Assembly (NCBI RefSeq): GCF_027359925.1
Contig: NZ_CP114767.1
Span: 2,728,001 to 2,792,000, forward strand
Direction of reading: 5' to 3'
DNA: 64,000 nt
From: Hymenobacter canadensis
Lineage (GTDB): Bacteria; Bacteroidota; Bacteroidia; Cytophagales; Hymenobacteraceae
In this document: piece after piece, positions 17,589 through 24,832 of the stretch
Numbering within the stretch: position 1 is the stretch's first letter
Layout: each line of letters starts with the position of its first letter
Notes under the pieces: model-generated
The model's database searches: none
Told to the model about the DNA's origin: nothing
The model's input: the letters and a program-made list of their open reading frames with translations, nothing else
Translations under genes and position numbers: made by a program

Positions 17589-17709
17589 GTAGAGACGCAC
17601 TATTTTGCGTCTCGCCGTTGCCAGAGGTGCGCTAGCCGACGTGCGTTGCCGGACGTGCGCCAGTGGAGCAACATCAGCAACGACGAGACACAAAATATTG
17701 TGCCTCTAC
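17589..17709. repeat. Inverted pair of GTAG-type hairpins (AGACGCA core)
   Basis: At 17589-17612: GTAG, AGACGCA, loop CTATTT, TGCGTCT. At 17686-17709, on the other strand: GTAG, AGGCACA, short loop, TGTGTCT. The two halves are about 75 bases apart and point toward each other. Confidence 0.9.
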
Positions 17710-17737
17710 TGCTGCACCCGCCCGGTGGGCCGACGCC

Positions 17738-19888
17738 TTATGCCAGCACCTCTTCGGTCAGCTTGCTGATGTCGCCGCTGACTTTCTGGATGAACTCCAG
17801 CTGTTCGGCGAGCTGCGCGTCGGGGGCGGAGGCATCGGGGCGGCGCGTGGTGGGGTCGACGGGGGCGGCATCGGGGGTGGCGGCGGGTTCGGCGGGGTCG
17901 AGGCGGCGCAGGCTGCGGTGAAGGGCCTGCCGGGCCTGGCGCAAGGGCCGCAGCAGCACGCCGGGCTGCTCCGGGCGGGTGCTGCCGGCCAGCAGCCCCG
18001 ACGTAATGGAGGCCACATTCGACGACAGAATATGGTTGAGCACCACAAACTCGTGCACTTCGGTGGGGCGGTGCTGCTTGCCACGCGGCTCCGACATCAT
18101 GCGCTGAAACGCCGCCGCCAGGTTGGCCGAACTGACGTACACGTCTTTGCGGGCCAGCTTGTAGTCGAGCACGGCCACAGGCGAGCCCAGCAGGCTTTCC
18201 TGCAGCGTCTGGAGGTAGCGCAGGTTGGCGCGCAGCACGGCCCGCATGTAGTCCTGCAGCTGGTCACTTTCCCAACGCGGAAACAGCAGGTAGCTGGCCG
18301 CAAACGCCAGCAGGCAGCCCATTATGGTGTCGAGCACGCGCTCCTCCACCACCTGCAGGTAGCCCAAGCCCATGAAGTTGAACAGGATCAGTACGAAGGG
18401 CGTCATGAACGTGACGGCCACGATGTAGTTGCTGCGCGTGAAGCTGAACGAAATCAGCATAAACACGCCCAGCAGCGCCACCAGCACCATCCGGTCGTCA
18501 ATCAGCCACAGCACCAGCCCGCCAATCACGCCGCCCAGCAGCGTGCCCAGCACGCGGTTGATGTTGCGCTTTTTGGTGAGGCTGAAGGCCGGCTTGAGCA
18601 TGTAGGTGATGGTCATGATGATCCAGTAGCTGTGGTGGCCGGGCAGCAGCACCTTGGCCACCACGAAGCCCGCCAAGCAAGCCAGCATCATGCGCACGGC
18701 GTGCCGGAACACCCCGGAGCTGAGCGTGAGATGGTCGCGGAGCTGGGAAAGGCCGAACTGCTGGTGCCCCACGAATTTGCCAAACTCCAGCTCCCGCCCG
18801 GTAACGGTGGGCGCGGCCGGCGCCTTGGCATCGAAGTAGGCCAGGATGTCCTGCAGGCGCTGGGTGAGGTTGCGCAGGTTCACCAGAATCTTTTTGAGCA
18901 CCAAAGTGTGGCCGGGCTGGGCGGGGTTTTCGAGGGCATCGATGCGGGCCTTGAGCTGCTCCAGGCCGGCCGTGAGGTTCACGCGGGCCGTGTGGCCGTG
19001 GTTGGCTTCAATAGCCAGCCCGATACTTTCCAGCTCAGTGGCCATCTGCTCTACCAGCCCGGCAATGGCGTCGAGCACGCCGGTGGCCTCGAAGCGGGCG
19101 TGCAGGGCCGCGTAGTCGAAATACGACACCGTGATGTGCTCGTAGAGGTCCACGGCATCCACGAAGGTGAGCACCAGCCGGCGTCCCGTACCGGTGGATT
19201 CCTTCACCATCTGGCGGGTTTTGAACAGCAGCTCACGCACAGCATCCTGCTTTTCGCTCACGGTCACCTGCTGGGCCATCAGGCGGCGGAAGTCGTCGTC
19301 GAGGCGGGTGCCGGTGCGGTAGAACTCGGCCTTGAGGCGCAGGAAGCCGGCAATGGCCTGCACACACTCACCCAGCGCCTGCTGGGCCGGGCGGTAGGGC
19401 CGGATCTGGTACCACAGCAAACTCACCAGCAGATACCACACGCCGCCGGCCGTCACCTGCAGGACATATTCCAGCAGTTGCGGCAGCGTCAGGCTGCGGT
19501 CCATCATCAGAATGACGAGCAGCAGTCCGGCCGAACCGACGGACGCGGCCCGGTTGCCATAGGCCAGAAACAGCGTGAACACAAAGCTCAGCACTCCGAT
19601 TTCCAGCCCCTGCAGCCAGATGTAGGGTTGCAGCAGGCCCGTAAGCAAGGCCAGGCCCGGCAGCAGCAGAATGCCCGCTAGCATGCCATTGCGGCGGTGC
19701 ACCACCGGCCCCGGCGAGTCGGTGATGCTGATGCAGAGCGCGCCCAGCGCCACTTCCACCCCCACGCCCAGCTGCCCCAGCCAGCCCAGCAGCGCGCCCG
19801 GCAGCAGCACGGCCAGCGTGATGCGCAGCGCATCGGAAAAATCCTGACCGAAGAAGAAGTAGCGGACTTTGCGGGCGTGGGCGTTCAT
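17738..19888 (-). CDS. FUSC-family membrane protein (YccS/aromatic-acid-exporter-like)
   Basis: A 716-residue inner-membrane protein with two blocks of hydrophobic helices (about residues 20-150 and 400-530) and soluble regions of about 150-390 and 540-716. This 6+6 helix layout with a repeated central motif is that of FUSC/YccS proteins, linked to efflux of aromatic acids and similar compounds. The first block includes ALRITLAVLLPGALLGWLG; the second, YWIIMTITYMLKPAFSLTKK, corresponds to the conserved FUSC segment. The ATG at 19888 is the only sensible start. Substrate unknown. Confidence 0.85.
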   Translation of the reverse strand: MNAHARKVRYFFFGQDFSDALRITLAVLLPGALLGWLGQLGVGVEVALGALCISITDSPGPVVHRRNGMLAGILLLPGLALLTGLLQPYIWLQGLEIGVLSFVFTLFLAYGNRAASVGSAGLLLVILMMDRSLTLPQLLEYVLQVTAGGVWYLLVSLLWYQIRPYRPAQQALGECVQAIAGFLRLKAEFYRTGTRLDDDFRRLMAQQVTVSEKQDAVRELLFKTRQMVKESTGTGRRLVLTFVDAVDLYEHITVSYFDYAALHARFEATGVLDAIAGLVEQMATELESIGLAIEANHGHTARVNLTAGLEQLKARIDALENPAQPGHTLVLKKILVNLRNLTQRLQDILAYFDAKAPAAPTVTGRELEFGKFVGHQQFGLSQLRDHLTLSSGVFRHAVRMMLACLAGFVVAKVLLPGHHSYWIIMTITYMLKPAFSLTKKRNINRVLGTLLGGVIGGLVLWLIDDRMVLVALLGVFMLISFSFTRSNYIVAVTFMTPFVLILFNFMGLGYLQVVEERVLDTIMGCLLAFAASYLLFPRWESDQLQDYMRAVLRANLRYLQTLQESLLGSPVAVLDYKLARKDVYVSSANLAAAFQRMMSEPRGKQHRPTEVHEFVVLNHILSSNVASITSGLLAGSTRPEQPGVLLRPLRQARQALHRSLRRLDPAEPAATPDAAPVDPTTRRPDASAPDAQLAEQLEFIQKVSGDISKLTEEVLA

Positions 19889-20032
19889 GAGGAGGCGGAA
19901 TCTGAGAGTATCGAGTATTTAGTAGTGAGTATGTAGCAGTTGAAAACGCTGCAGCACATTCGTTTGCTCAAACTACCACCAGCTGCTTACCAGCTACTCT
20001 ATACTTCATACTTAATACTTCATACTGGACAC
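19889..20032. repeat. Spacer with TATCGAGTATTTAG / ATACTTCATACT-type repeats
   Basis: AT-rich spacer between the FUSC and bestrophin genes. ATACTTCATACTTAATACTT on the right faces GAGTATCGAGTATTTAG on the left. It resembles the degenerate direct and inverted strings seen elsewhere in this window. No gene seen. Confidence 0.5.
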
Positions 20033-21001
20033 TTAATACAGAATATCGTCGATGGGGGCCAGCTTGGGCGGCAGGTGGGTTTCGCCCAGCATTTCGCGCA
20101 GGTCGATTTCGATGGTCCGGCAAATGGCCGTCATCGGCACGTCGTTCATCTCGTTTTCAAACGGATTCTCGCTGCTGTGGCCCACCATCTCGATGATGTA
20201 GAACACCCACGACACCAGCACCGAAAACGGCACCGTCAGCCAGATATGGTCGGGGCCCATCTTCACAAACTCGCCGATAAGGCCCAGCGGCAGCAGCGCC
20301 GCAAAAATCCACACGAATACGAAGCTGTAGAAAGCATACTGGCGCGGAAACGGCGTATTCTTGATTCGCTCGCAGCCGCCCTGCAGGTTGTTGAACTGCT
20401 CGATGCTGGTCATCATGTTCACGTGCTGGAAGTCGTTGAGCAGGCCGCGTTCCTCGCGCAATATCCGCAGGTCGGCGGCTTGCTGGCGCAGCAGGTGCGC
20501 CGAGGGGTTCTGCTTGCGCTGCATGGCCCGGGCCTCGGTGGGGTCCAGAAACGGCGCCACCTGGCTTTCCCAAAGGTCGGGCTGGCGGCGCAGCTGCAGG
20601 CGCAGGGCGTTGGCCCAGGCAATCTGGCGGTACACGAGGCGGCGGTGGCGCAAGCTCAGCTCGGCGCGCGAGGCAGCCGGTGCGTCCACGCCCGGCGCAT
20701 CCACCACCGACGTCACGTATTCCAGCACCTGAATCGACCAAGTGCGGCTGTAGTTTACGATGCCGCCCCACAGCTGCCGCCCCTCCCAGAAACGGTCGTA
20801 GGAGCCGTTGTTTTTGAAGCCGATGTAGAACGACACCGCAATGCCCAGCGTAGCCACCGGCTGCCACGGAATCGACAGCGAATGGAAGCCCACCGGCCCG
20901 TAGATCAGGCAGATCAGCAGCGAATACAGCGTGAACACCAGCAGCCCCTTCCAGGAAAACTTCCAGATGACGCGCCAGCGCAGATTATTACGAACGTACA
21001 T
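20033..21001 (-). CDS. Bestrophin-family (UPF0187) ion channel protein
   Basis: A 322-residue membrane protein with the bacterial bestrophin pattern: N-terminal basic segment MYVRNNLRWRVIWKFSWKGL, a first helix (LLVFTLYSLLICLIYGPVGF), then VATLGIAVSFYIGFKNNGSYDRFWEGRQLWG, which corresponds to the conserved FRxxxSYDRWWEGR-like stretch of the family (given here in parts: SYDRFWEGRQLWG). Later helices lie at about 225-280. The C-terminus retains NPFENEMNDVPMTAICRTIE. Likely an anion or cation channel in the inner membrane. The start ATG ends at 21001. Confidence 0.88.
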   Translation of the reverse strand: MYVRNNLRWRVIWKFSWKGLLVFTLYSLLICLIYGPVGFHSLSIPWQPVATLGIAVSFYIGFKNNGSYDRFWEGRQLWGGIVNYSRTWSIQVLEYVTSVVDAPGVDAPAASRAELSLRHRRLVYRQIAWANALRLQLRRQPDLWESQVAPFLDPTEARAMQRKQNPSAHLLRQQAADLRILREERGLLNDFQHVNMMTSIEQFNNLQGGCERIKNTPFPRQYAFYSFVFVWIFAALLPLGLIGEFVKMGPDHIWLTVPFSVLVSWVFYIIEMVGHSSENPFENEMNDVPMTAICRTIEIDLREMLGETHLPPKLAPIDDILY

Positions 21002-21115
21002 GAAAGAGTAACTGAGTAGTTGAGTAACTGAGTAGAGAGTAGCGGGGAATTGAGTGACTGAGTGGAGCAGGCATTCTGCCTTCCGAAGACTTTACTCATT
21101 TACTCAACTACCCGG
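21002..21115. repeat. Spacer with GAGTAACTGAGTAG-type repeats
   Basis: Several copies of TGAGTAACTGAGTAG and TGAGTGACTGAGTG face the inverse TACTCATTTACTCAACTAC. An inverted array of short direct repeats; no gene. Confidence 0.7.
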
Positions 21116-23083
21116 CTACTCTACTTCAATGCCCATGAGCTGCATGAGCTGGCTGGCGTTGAAGGCCTGGCAGGCGCCGGGCGTGAGGTGGTAGTCGAAG
21201 TGGATTTCGCCCTCGCTGAACGTGCTATTGAAGCTGAAGTTGCGCACCTGCCCGGGCCACTCGCTTTCCAGCGCGGCCAGCTCCAGGTCGTGGGTGCTGA
21301 TAAGGCCGGCGGCGCGGCGCTGGTGCAGCTGCCGCAGCAGCGCCCGCGCCCCGCGGTGCCGGTCCAGCGAGTTGGTGCCCTTCAGAATCTCGTCGAGGAG
21401 GTAGAAAACGGGGAGGCTCTCGGGTTCAGGGCTTAGGACCTGGGGCTTTGGGCTTAGGTTTTGTTCCTGATTCGGAACGGAGAAGCTGGCGCCGGCGGGC
21501 TCCCGCGTCATTTTTAATTCTTCATTCTTAATTCTTAATTCAGAAGAAGACATATCCAGCAGCAACTTGAGGCGCTTGAGCTCGGCGTAGAACGAGGACG
21601 TGCTTTCGGCGAGGTTGTCCTGGGTGCGCATGGCCGAGAACAGCTGCGCCGGGCTCAGGCGCAGGTGGCGGGCGCACACCACGCCGCCGGCCAGTGCCAG
21701 CACCATATTCAGGCCCACGGTGCGCAGAAACGTACTTTTGCCGGCCATGTTGGAGCCCGTAATGACGGCCGTCTGCCCGTAGCCGATGGTTTGGTAGTCG
21801 TTGGTGATGCGCTGGGCCGCGAAGATGAGCGGGTGGCCCAGGGCTTCGGCGGCCACTGCCAGCGGGCCGGCGCTCAGCTCGGGCGTGATGTAGGTGGGGT
21901 TGGCAAACTGCCAGCCGGCCAGACTCACCAGGGCTTCCAGCTCGGCCTGCACTTCCAGCACGGTGGTCAGCTCCGGGCCCAGGTGCTGTTTCCAGCGTTC
22001 CAGCTGCCACATGGCGTGCAAATCCCAGAGCAGGAAGTTGTTCAGCAGCAGCGCCCCCAGCGGATGCTCGCGGCCCCGGAACAGGCCCGCCACGGTGGTG
22101 AGCTGGCCCAGGCGGCGCGTGGCGGCGGTGCCGTGGCTGGCGGCGCGCAACGTGGCGCGCAGCTCGCGCAGGCGTGGGGCCTGCCAGTCGGGGGCAGCTT
22201 CGTCTTCAAACAACGCCAGCTGGGCCTGGGTGGCGCGCAGGGCGTCGTGCATGGCCAGGGCCTGAGCGGCGTATTCGTTGCGGGCATCGGCGAGGCGGCC
22301 GTTGAGCAAACTCACGATTACCTGCACGCCAATCAGCCAGAAGTAGCCCTGTCCCAGCCCCCAGGCGGCGGCGCTGGCCAGCACCAACAGCGGCAGCAGC
22401 ACCAGTAGCGGCTTCAGCCAGGCTTTGTCCTGGAAAAAATCGGGGCGGGCCAGCCAAGCGCTGAACTCGCGCGGGTCGGCCTCGTGCTGGCGCGGAAAGT
22501 GGCGGGCGCGGGCCTGCCACTCCTGGGTCCAGGCCAGGTCGGGGGCCAGGGCGGCGGCGGCCTGCTGGCGGGCGCGCACCTCGTCGGCCAGAGCCGGGCG
22601 CAGCAGCCAGCCGGCCAGCCAGTCGTGGCCGAGGCGGGTGGAAGCACGGTTGAGCAGCTGAAACAGCGAGTGGGCCCCGAATACGTCGAGGTCGGCGGCG
22701 TAGGGGTGCTGGGCGTCGAGGTAGCGCAGGCCGGCATCGAAGCCGCCGAGCTTGCCGGCGAGGCGGTCCAGCTCCTGCTGATTCAGCTGGGCCAGCAGCC
22801 GGTGATGCTCGCGCTGGTAGCCCACGGCCGCGTGCCAGCGCACCATACCCCAGAAGGCCAGCAGCACGCCCACCACAAACGCCAGCCCCGGCAGCACAAA
22901 CCCGCTACTGAACAGCCACCACGCCCCGGCCGCGCCGCCCCCGAACAGCAGCACCCGCAGCCAGCCGCCCAGCTGATGCCGCCGGGCGTAGTGCTGCTCC
23001 TGCGCGGTATGCGTGGTCAGGTTTTCCGCAAAGACCTCAGCGGGCAGAACGGTAATCGGGCGAAAATCGGCGGAAACGGGCAC
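21116..23083 (-). CDS. MutS-related ATPase with two membrane segments and an in-frame repeat insertion
   Basis: A 655-residue protein of the MutS-like family that lacks the mismatch-binding domain. Two hydrophobic segments (about 42-85) and a second pair at about 215-260 suggest membrane anchoring. The C-terminal ABC-type ATPase has Walker A GSNMAGKST (about 443-451), the DNLAESTSSFYAELKR signature, Walker B FYLLDEILKGTNS (about 560) and the STHDLELA switch. About 47 residues (encoded by roughly 21411-21551) interrupt the region between signature and Walker B and look like translated intergenic repeats. GTG start at 23083, no better ATG. Function unknown; a role in DNA repair cannot be assumed. 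Confidence 0.82.
   Translation of the reverse strand: MPVSADFRPITVLPAEVFAENLTTHTAQEQHYARRHQLGGWLRVLLFGGGAAGAWWLFSSGFVLPGLAFVVGVLLAFWGMVRWHAAVGYQREHHRLLAQLNQQELDRLAGKLGGFDAGLRYLDAQHPYAADLDVFGAHSLFQLLNRASTRLGHDWLAGWLLRPALADEVRARQQAAAALAPDLAWTQEWQARARHFPRQHEADPREFSAWLARPDFFQDKAWLKPLLVLLPLLVLASAAAWGLGQGYFWLIGVQVIVSLLNGRLADARNEYAAQALAMHDALRATQAQLALFEDEAAPDWQAPRLRELRATLRAASHGTAATRRLGQLTTVAGLFRGREHPLGALLLNNFLLWDLHAMWQLERWKQHLGPELTTVLEVQAELEALVSLAGWQFANPTYITPELSAGPLAVAAEALGHPLIFAAQRITNDYQTIGYGQTAVITGSNMAGKSTFLRTVGLNMVLALAGGVVCARHLRLSPAQLFSAMRTQDNLAESTSSFYAELKRLKLLLDMSSSELRIKNEELKMTREPAGASFSVPNQEQNLSPKPQVLSPEPESLPVFYLLDEILKGTNSLDRHRGARALLRQLHQRRAAGLISTHDLELAALESEWPGQVRNFSFNSTFSEGEIHFDYHLTPGACQAFNASQLMQLMGIEVE
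21411..21551 (-). repeat. Repeat-derived insertion within the MutS-related gene
   Basis: On the minus strand, GAATTAAGAATTAAGAATGA (translated ELRIKNEELKM) is followed by a second repetitive part (LSPKPQVLSPEPESLP). Both parts are simple, repetitive DNA in an otherwise normal coding sequence, and the reading frame is kept. Confidence 0.7.
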
Positions 23084-23095
23084 TGGTTGGGGTGA

Positions 23096-23285
23096 ATCGT
23101 GATGAGTTGATAAAGCAATGAGGTGGATCGTAATGAGGTAAAACGCATTACCTCACAGGCCGGGAGCCAAAGGTAGAGAGTTATGAAGGCCCTTACCGTT
23201 TCCGTCACCTCCTCACAGTCTACGACTTTATCAGCTTCCCCATCGCCATTCACTTCATCACCTCATCACCATTCACCTCATCACC
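23096..23285. repeat. GATGAG/CTCATC-type inverted repeat block
   Basis: GTGATGAGTTGATAAAGCAA on the left, and CTTCATCACCTCATCACC on the right, form loosely matched arms with a middle GTAATGAGGTAAAACGCATT palindromic element. The right end runs into the 3' end of the RidA gene. Confidence 0.7.
23168..23175 (-). promoter_or_regulatory. -7 promoter box (TACCTTTG) for the MutS-related gene
   Basis: The minus strand reads TACCTTTGG. The GTG start is about 84 bases downstream. Confidence 0.5.
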
Positions 23286-23746
23286 GCAATACACTTCAGC
23301 TCGATGGCAATGGGTGTGGGCAGGCAGTTGATTTCCACCGTGGTGCGGCAGGGCTGGTTGGTGGCGAAATACTCGGCGTAGAGGCGGTTATAGGTGTGGA
23401 AGTCGTCCTGCATGTTGGTCAGGAACACGGTCACGTCCACGAGGTCTTCCCAGCGGGCGCCGGCTTCTTCCAGGATGTAGCGCACGTTCTGGAATACGGC
23501 GTGGCACTGGCTCTCGAAGTCATACTGCAGGATATTGCCATCCTCGTCGAGCTCCACGCCGGGCACATGCTTCTGCCCCCGCTGGCGCGGCCCCACGCCT
23601 GATAGAAACAGCAGGTTGCCGGCGCGCCGGGCGTGCGGATAAAGCCCCACCGGCTCGGGGGCGCGGCTGGAATTGTGCGCCGTTGAGGACGAAGACGACG
23701 GGGTGGCCGGAGTGCCGGCCGATGCGGAAGGAGTGTCAGGTGCCAT
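23273..23746 (-). CDS. RidA/YjgF-family protein
   Basis: A 157-residue protein of the RidA/YjgF/Rid7 superfamily. It has the family's VGLYPHARRAGNLLFLSGVG and a C-terminal NQPCRTTVEINCLPTPIAIE segment. The canonical Arg of active RidA imine deaminases (in R-x-x-V/A/C) maps here to CRTTVEIN, so imine/enamine hydrolysis is plausible; the N-terminus (about 30 residues, Ser/Ala-rich) is longer than in E. coli RidA. The ATG at 23746 is preferred over the extension to 23884, which overlaps the divergent TonB-domain gene. The aminoacrylate detoxification role is family knowledge, not shown here. Confidence 0.85.
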   Translation of the reverse strand: MAPDTPSASAGTPATPSSSSSTAHNSSRAPEPVGLYPHARRAGNLLFLSGVGPRQRGQKHVPGVELDEDGNILQYDFESQCHAVFQNVRYILEEAGARWEDLVDVTVFLTNMQDDFHTYNRLYAEYFATNQPCRTTVEINCLPTPIAIELKCIAVMR

Positions 23747-23873
23747 ACGGTAAAAATAGCCGATTTTCGGGCTTGCTGCGTACAGGCTGAACCCGGGTGG
23801 CCCCTGGTGCGGTTGTTGAGAAACGCCCCGCCGTTCCGGGGCCGCTGTTTCCCTGGTTTTTTCCTCCGCCGCT

Positions 23874-24665
23874 ATGCATTCCACTCTCCGCCGCCTGGCG
23901 CTGGCTGCTGCCCTGGCCCTGCCGGCCGCCGGGCAGGCTCAGCAGAAGCTCAAGTACCCGAAGGCCCCACCCGCCGACCAGATCTACGACGCTGTAGCTC
24001 AGCCCGCCGTGCCCATCGGCGGCCTGGAAGCCTATGCCCGGTACCTGGCCGACAAGCAGCAGTACCCCACCGCCGCCCTGCAGCGTGGGGCGGCCGGCAC
24101 GGTTACGGTGACGTTTGTAGTGGAGAAAAGCGGCGGCATCTCCAGCGCCGAAGTCGCCGCGCCCCTCGACCCGGAGCTGGATGCCGAGGCCCTGCGCCTC
24201 ATCAAGGCCGGCCCACGCTGGACCCCGGCCGTACACAAAGGCGGCAAGGTGCGCCAGCGCGTGAGCGTGCCCATCTCGTTCCAGATTCCGGCCGGCGCCG
24301 ACGATGCCCCGGCTACGGATGCCAGCGCCGCCCCTGGCGCGGCGGGCGGCGGCACTACCGTCGTCAAGGCCGACCAGCCGGCGCGGCCTGTAGGCGGCAC
24401 GGAGGCCTTTTTCGAGTGGATTCAGTTAAACCAGAAGTACCCGGCGCTGGCCCGGCAGCGCAAGATTGAGGGCCGCGTGATGGTGGAGTTTATCATTCAG
24501 AAGGATGGCTCGCTCACCGATGCCAAAGTCCTCAAGCCGTTCGGCTCGGGCCTCGACCAGGAGGCACTGCGCCTCATCAAGGCCGCGCCCAAATGGACCG
24601 CCGCCACCTACAAAGGCGAGCCGGTGCGGCAGAAAATGGTGCTCCCGGTGCTGTTTCAGCTGTAG
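23874..24665 (+). CDS. Periplasmic protein with two TonB C-terminal domains and a signal peptide
   Basis: A 263-residue protein: signal peptide (MHSTLRRLALAAALALPAAG, cleavage near GQAQ), then two TonB_C domains at about 47-138 and 178-263, each with a VTVTFVVEKSG / MVEFIIQKDG strand and an EALRLIKA helix before a W. A typical TonB has an uncleaved N-terminal membrane anchor for ExbB/ExbD coupling and a Pro-rich spanner. Here a cleaved signal peptide is likely and no anchor is visible, so classic energy transduction is doubtful. It may bind receptors or cell-envelope partners. A GTAG-type hairpin starts 7 bases after the stop. Confidence 0.8.
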   Translation: MHSTLRRLALAAALALPAAGQAQQKLKYPKAPPADQIYDAVAQPAVPIGGLEAYARYLADKQQYPTAALQRGAAGTVTVTFVVEKSGGISSAEVAAPLDPELDAEALRLIKAGPRWTPAVHKGGKVRQRVSVPISFQIPAGADDAPATDASAAPGAAGGGTTVVKADQPARPVGGTEAFFEWIQLNQKYPALARQRKIEGRVMVEFIIQKDGSLTDAKVLKPFGSGLDQEALRLIKAAPKWTAATYKGEPVRQKMVLPVLFQL

Positions 24666-24671
24666 GTTTGT

Positions 24672-24697
24672 GTAGCGCGAAAGTCCGTTTCGCGCTA
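24672..24697 (+). repeat. GTAG-type hairpin with 10-base arms after the TonB-domain gene
   Basis: TAGCGCGAAA, loop GTCCG, TTTCGCGCTA: a perfect palindrome of the same TAGCGCGAA family as 14709 and 47204. It could also work as a weak transcript-end structure. Confidence 0.85.
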
Positions 24698-24832
24698 TGG
24701 CACCCAACTCCATTTTGCGCCAGAGGGCGCTTTTTAAAATACCGGCCGGGGTTGTGCGTCTACCAAAGCGCGCCCGGCGTTGTTGTCGTGTGGCGGCCCA
24801 GGCTAGCGGGCCGCTTCTCATTCCGTACTCGC

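Noticed and set aside
17663-19681. 672-codon frame opposite the FUSC gene
   Set aside because: Antisense shadow, His/Gln-rich, starts inside a repeat; no family features.
21116-23083. Annotation as the mismatch-repair protein MutS
   Set aside because: The mismatch-recognition domain is missing, and hydrophobic segments are present. Only the ATPase is shared.
24593-24832. Upstream extension of the DisA_N gene to 24593
   Set aside because: The extension overlaps the TonB-domain gene and the hairpin repeat at 24672; the first conserved part starts at 24833.
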